A DNA stretch of 64,000 bases from Hanleya hanleyi. Taxonomy: Eukaryota > Mollusca > Polyplacophora > Lepidopleurida > Hanleyidae. The notes under the pieces were generated by a model. It made no database searches. It was not told the DNA's origin and saw only the letters and a program-made list of their open reading frames with translations. The position numbers and the translations under genes were made by a program. Where the stretch lies: positions 186,001 through 250,000 of the forward strand of contig JAVTVY010008156.1 in NCBI GenBank assembly GCA_036873755.1. Reading direction: 5' to 3'. Shown piece by piece: positions 58,686 to 64,000 of this stretch. Numbering within the stretch: the stretch's first letter is position 1; every line of letters starts with the position of its first letter.

Positions 58686-59255
58686 TTATGATGTCTGAGA
58701 ATAATTATGCTGGGTATATTTACTATGGAGCTAATGTTGCTCTATAAAATTATGGGCGTGACAAATACTCAAGTTTGAAGAGTGAAAAATTCAAAGATTG
58801 CTTGATGCGTCTTAATGTACGGTACAGGTGCCGCAAGGCCCTATATGTAATTTGACGCATCAAATTAAAGTAACGACTGCCAGTATTGCGTTGGCAATAT
58901 TAAATTGTTGTCGTGTTACAAGAGGGAGGTGAAAGGGTAATTCACTGTATTACGATCCCCACCCACCATTTTATTGTCATGGGTGTACATTGCATCAAGG
59001 GATCCAAGACGGTAAAACATCTTTATGTTTCACAGCTATTCAAATGAAGACCCTGGAAGTATACATGTTCGCTGTTTCACTAGCTGATGATGTTTGCGTG
59101 CCTCAAAGGTACAGATATATCCCTCCTCTGGTTCATATGCCATTAACGTATCACGAGACAATGTAAACAATAGCCAAGTCAGGAGACAACAGTGTGTCTA
59201 GACTCGAACCTTTTCAGCTGCACAAAGACTCAGTTCCATGTGGAAAGCTATTGTC

Positions 59256-62064
59256 TGAGTGTTCTACTCCAACTCAAACACGGCGGCGTTTGGGCGAAGG
59301 TCGATGTTTTTCGTTTATATGATAATAGCCATCGCGGAACTATCCCCGATGAACAGGATTCACGTAACTTGGTTCTTGGGACTACCAGCAGAAGTACAGA
59401 AGTTTTTTGTCAGGTTGAAATTTTCAAAAAGACATTAAATTATCAAGTGCCCATTATTCCATCTCAGAAAGATAGAAAACACAATTAAACACAAGAAAAT
59501 AGGACTATTTCTTTGAACTAACTCGAAAAATGACTTTGGTGGAGCAGAATTGACCAAATATGTCGTGGATTTCTCGAAGTAAAATTTGAAAAATGAAGAA
59601 ATGTAGTGACTGTTTAACTCGCGAATAAAGTTGTATCACCACTTCGTTCAGGGCAAACAAGAATGACCTATTTGAAATTGCTGAGAAATAGAATGCTACA
59701 CGTGGTCAAACCAACTGAATAGTTCAGAAAAATGGCGATTCACATTTTTTCCTGCTCAGGTGGACATTTTCCGGCCTCGATGCGTTATCCCTTCACACAA
59801 AACTGAACACCTGTGAATCAAAGTCAATCTGAATGAGACAGTCATTCAACATGTTGTTGTTGTTTTGTGTTGTTGTTGGCACATGGTTCGGAGGGTTAAT
59901 GGCATTTAAGTATTCACGTTTACGTTCACCCATTCTCATCGACAAACGCATTCAGAACATGCGATCGCAATGCACAACCATTCAGATGAGAGGGCTACTC
60001 ACCGATATTCTATACTACCATCTTTGTTGTCTAAATTTGATGTAATTAGACGGATGATCTGTTTTTCCTGAGTTTGACCAAATTATCAAATCTCGCGCGA
60101 TTTCTCGACAAGGAGGCGACAGGATATTAAAGTAAGGCGGCTGGAAAAAGTACATCTCTAGAGAGGTTTACAAAAATGATTTTCTGCAATGAAACTGTCG
60201 AATTAAATATTTTGTATGCTAAATATCACCATATTTTACTGAATTATGCTGCCTCTTTGATGTTTATACATGTTATGGACGATATCTTCGACATGCCTAT
60301 TTCGGCGTATGAATATTATTAACATGTGATGGGTCACCTTGTTCGGAAAATAAGCACGCTCTGCCACTTTCCGACCTGTGTGATTTGAAAGCGCTGAATT
60401 CGATTTCTATGTCAACAGATGGACTGAAAAGTACATATCTAACTGTGTATTTGTGAAAGATTGAATTATCTTTATTTCCTTGTGACGTCGAAGGCAAAAT
60501 GGCGAAATTTCAGCCATCATTTGCGTTCACGTGCACAGTCGAATATGTAGGTACGACAACGTGCTTCGGGCGAAATGGATCTCCAAAACTTAGTTGAGAC
60601 ATTTTATTTATCCTTTTCCTGGCCTATTATAGTATTTATTTTCTGAAAGTCGCTTCCGAAATTCTTTGTCATTTCGTTTCATTTTTGCTTCGCAAAGGTA
60701 TTGAAAACATTTTTCAAAAAAAAAAATATATATATATATATATTTTTGTCATTTCATGTCTCATGGTATCATTGTGTCATAAAATTTGGTCATTATAATG
60801 ATGAAAGGCGTTTTTAGAAAATCTCGAACATCCTGACTACCCTTAAACACACTATATTTAAAAGCAGTTAGGAAAATTCTGTATAGTATGCTCGAAAACA
60901 AAGAATTTGTTAGATAGGAACATTGATTTGGGAAGTATTTTTAAATATTTTTTTTTACTTCTTCAGTGATTGTCTTAGTCTAGAAATTTTGTGTACCCAA
61001 CATGTGGATCAAATCACAGATATGTGTCAATTGGCAATTAATTATGCAGCTTCTTTTAGAACCAGGCACAATCACAAAAGGCTGTGAATGAATGGGCCGA
61101 AATAGGCAGTTGGGGATTGAATAGAAAGAATCCAGGGCATTTCCCTCACTGACTGCAGAAATTGGTTTAGATGTATTAACTTTTCAAACTAACACAGGTT
61201 GGTGACAGGAGTGTGACACACAGGTCTATCTTGGATAGCTCTACTTAGCTTTGGACTGTCCTTCATCTTGGCTGACACGAATTATCATTTGTTTGGCAAC
61301 GATTTGGTGTAAGACTCACGAAATATAATTGACAAAGGATCTGCTGCAAGTTGTATTGTCAGTCTGTTGTCCAGGATGTCCTTTTCAATGGGAGGTCTTA
61401 CACCAAAGCTTTGCCATTTGTTTGACATAGTTAATGATAGACAATCTTTTAAAAATACTTTTCGATGGAATTTTCTTTTCCGACATAGTCTTTGTTGTAG
61501 CAGTGATTTTATACAATTTTTAGGACCACCTTTCAAGTGTGTATGTTTATTCGTTATTGACTTCTGCTGGCAGTGCCGAGACGCTTTGTTTCTGTAATTA
61601 TATTCTCCAATGTACATCGTTTGTTCAAAGAGGTCATATTGACATTCAGCAAAGTTTGGGGAACATTTCGGTATATGATATTGGCCATCAACTGTATTGC
61701 CTAGTTAGTAATCAGATCACCTGTGATTCTATGAAAAAAGGTAGTTGAACATATGTCACCCCCTTAAATATAGACTTTGAACCATCCTTAGATTATGAGA
61801 AAAAGCAATTGGGGTAACACTTGCACTAAAAAATGAACAGATAGAAGTTTTGAAGCGCCTTTGTGCAGAGAAAGATTGTTTGTCAGTATTGATTGAGAAT
61901 CATCTTGGCGCCAGCCAATCGAATCGCTGCTCTTAACGATCCAATCGCCGGTCTACTTACTCAATTATCCATCGGAGCTAGTTTGGCGATGGCTATAGTC
62001 ATATAAACGCAAAACATCGACCTTCGCGCAAGCATCGCCGTGGTCGGGTTGGTTCTACTCAAAA
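59256..62064. repeat. Long inverted repeat, copy 2 (left arm partly deleted)
   Basis: Counterpart of 24418-27570. The right arm is complete, but the inner block of the left arm (equivalent to 24531-24838) is deleted, so this copy can pair only over its outermost block. Confidence 0.65.
60957..61294 (+). repeat. Diverged repeat, copy 2
   Basis: Counterpart of 26455-26800, the repeat that also occurs upstream of the fucosyltransferase. Confidence 0.55.
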
Positions 62065-62665
62065 CTGGTACACTAATATGCAGTTCGTCAATTAATATTC
62101 AAGGCCTTTTAGGCAAGGAAAATGTGAAGAAATGGAGCGAAAAGATTGAAAAACACTACTTTCGCGGATACCACATGGCCGCCATTTTGAATTTACCCAT
62201 GATCCTCTGCCCGGGGGTAAAGGAAAATAGACTCAAAATGACCCCAATAAGATAAGCTTTAAAGTCACTAAGTTTCAGCCTCTTCGGTTTTTGTCGTTTC
62301 GGAGCAGCAGAGAAAAGTTCAATTGTCTGGAATTGAAAGCACCAAGTCAACTTGAGAGCCTTCTATTATCTTCAAATGACTAAACATTGTTTGACAAGGC
62401 TGGCTGATACCATTATGCCACAGGTCAGGTGTCTCTTTCAGTAGCATATTCATATAAGCTCATACCTAAGGTTCTCGCTCAATAAATTATGAAGTAATGA
62501 TATTTTAGAAAATATAATCATATTTCACAGACTATTATGCAAATTATATAGTATTTAAGCATATACGAGGCATGCTCATGCATAATATGTGTGTTTGATA
62601 TCAATAGTTTCTTTTCTGAAATGAGCTTTTATTAGGGCCTTAAGCTCCATACATTAAAAAAAAAG

Positions 62666-64000
62666 TTAGTTGACAGTGTGTTTAAAAATTTTGTCAATGA
62701 ATCTTGCAAATTTAATAACGCTTTCTAGCCGTTCTTTTCTTAGGAAATTTGATATGTTATTAGAGGAGTAAAATCTGCTCTGGTAATCAAGTCCAAATGG
62801 GAAGGAGCACTCTGTGGCCGAGTGGTCTGAGACGGTTCGCTTCGCACGCCTAAACCGGCACGGGTTCGAGCCAAGCTGGTCCATGTGTGAAAGTTTGTCA
62901 GTTACTTGCCGACCGACCGCAGTTCTCTCTGGGGTTTCCGGGTTCCTCCACCAGTCAAACTGACTGTCACCATATGAGTGAAACAACCTTGAGTGTGACT
63001 AAGCCAAATCCCCCTAAATATGTACACTAACCCAAGAGGCTGAAACAGTTGTAGACAAAGTTTGCGATTGATTAAACCATGATAAAGTTTGATCCATCAG
63101 CAAGTTGCTTGAATAATTTATTAGGGTTTGCAGGTATGGGGGGTAAGCTAAGTAAATTAAACAGGGACTCTCTTTGCTTTTTAAATACAGAGCAGTACAA
63201 TAGAAAATGATTTTCATCCCCCGAACTGTCACATATCGTGCATAAACGATCAAATCTGGATGTGTTGGTGTAACACCCCTTTTCGATTGGTAATTTATGA
63301 GCTCTAATTCTGAGTTTGATCAACGCAGAACGATGTTCGCTGTTTTTTTTATTGCCATTATGTTACTCGCACGGCGTGGAACATGTTGCAATTCACTGTA
63401 TGTAGAGAGCTTGCTGCTAGGTTTTATTTGCTCTTTCCAAGTATTGATGTATATACTTTCAAGTTGTTTTTTAATGAACTTATTAGTCGAGTGGGGGATT
63501 CGATAACCACGGTTTTCCTTGACCACACTCAAGAGATTCTTTATATAACATATCCAGTTGTTTCTGTTATTTAATCTATGGTCATCATTTTGTTCAATGA
63601 ATGCTTTGTACAGGAGTAAGTGGGGGTCGGAGTGGAAAATATGGCTTAGTGGGTGTCGGAGTGGAAAATATGACTTAGGTAGCTAATGCTATTCATTATT
63701 GCTGTTATTTTGATGGACTTTCGCACAAGTTCTCCCAGTACCGCCGCATTCACTGCCCTGGAATAAACCCCAAGGATAATTTTACAAAATTTTACATGAG
63801 ATTTTTGTATGTCATTGGTAGAATTAATAAGCTTAGGAACATTGGTCGATTCATTTAGATAACCGATCCATACTTCAGATCCATAGGTTAGAATTGGACG
63901 GATCATGGAATCAAACAGCTTACAGGACAATTCTGGATTGGTTAAGCGGAAGTCAAGGGCATGTCAAGGGTATGTCTAATATAATACAAGGCTTTATTTG
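62666..64000 (-). mobile_element. Non-LTR retrotransposon (LINE), copy 2, cut by window
   Basis: Counterpart of the 3' half of the element at 28172-30945. The C-terminal domain is better preserved here: one frame reads IRAHKLPIEKGCYTNTSRFD, then RLCTICDSSGDENHFLLYC, the zinc-like motif of LINE ORF2 C-termini. The part after the RT palm (YGSEVWIGYLNESTNVPKL) is also recognisable. The palm itself lies beyond the window. Confidence 0.85.
62804..63005 (+). mobile_element. tRNA-derived SINE with conserved metazoan tail, copy 2
   Basis: Counterpart of 28310-28511, with the same A and B boxes and tail. The junction on its 3' side has a few additional bases (atccccct) not present in copy 1. Confidence 0.7.

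Larger units (their letters stand above)
34355..64000. repeat. 34-kb direct repeat, copy 2 (truncated by window)
   Basis: This is the second copy of the large repeat, colinear with 1 to about 29510. The offset to copy 1 drifts stepwise (about 34354, 34747, 37130, 35390, 34844, 34870, 34494), and each step marks an indel between the copies. This copy keeps the complete C2H2 zinc-finger gene and its palindrome, which copy 1 has lost. It has lost about 560 bp matching 18727-19290 and about 310 bp matching 24531-24838. The window ends inside its LINE, before the position where a second fucosyltransferase gene is expected. Confidence 0.95.

Overview
This is eukaryotic, almost certainly marine-invertebrate, genomic DNA. 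It is AT-rich and mostly non-coding, packed with retroelement remnants (a non-LTR LINE, a Penelope-like element, an RT fragment), tRNA-derived SINEs and many fold-back repeats, and it carries one intact host-type gene: a single-exon type II membrane fucosyltransferase of family GT10. The SINE tail and retroelement types suggest a mollusc (bivalve or gastropod) or a lancelet. I cannot decide between these from sequence alone.

The dominant feature is a direct repeat of about 34.35 kb. Position 1 re-appears at 34355 and colinearity holds to the end of the window, so the window holds one full period (1-34354) and about 86 percent of a second (34355-64000). The copies look about 97-98 percent identical by eye and differ by several large indels: a 384-bp segment missing near 2367, about 2.4 kb missing in copy 1 at 8487 (present in copy 2 at 43235-45600), a 1.75-kb tandem duplication present only in copy 1 (12648-16139), about 560 bp (18727-19290) missing in copy 2, and about 310 bp (24531-24838) missing in copy 2. 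This is either a true tandem segmental duplication carrying the fucosyltransferase or two haplotypes placed end to end by the assembler.

Layout of one period (copy 1 / copy 2): a RecQ-like helicase Walker A fragment inside a 750-bp inverted-repeat element (1-486 / 34091-34840); two tandem 2.4-2.9 kb units containing 63-bp repeats arranged as fold-backs (1107-6690 / 35459-41437); a perfect 26-bp hairpin abutting an RT C-terminal fragment (6683-7108 / 41430-41855); a palindromic element with a C2H2 zinc-finger gene (only a stub at 8092-8487 in copy 1, complete at 42837-45440 in copy 2); 150-bp tandem repeats; a degraded Penelope-like element with inverted ends (10600-12455 / 47738-49590); a promoter-like 150-bp satellite followed by a (CAC)n giant hairpin and a tRNA-Arg-derived segment (12513-16139 / 49655-51530); several MITE-like fold-backs and one 3.1-kb long inverted repeat (16400-27570 / 51800-62064); a minus-strand LINE with a SINE in its 3' part (28172-30945 / 62666-64000); a MITE; and finally the fucosyltransferase (32598-33773, whose second copy would lie beyond the window).

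The most unusual structure is the roughly 1.25-kb palindrome at 42837-44090. It places two copies of the 5' part of a C2H2 gene head to head around a centre dense in promoter-like motifs. One copy is complete and intact, the other is a frameshifted stub. It shares sequence modules with the neighbouring promoter-like satellite and the (CAC)n hairpin, which suggests one family of composite fold-back elements.
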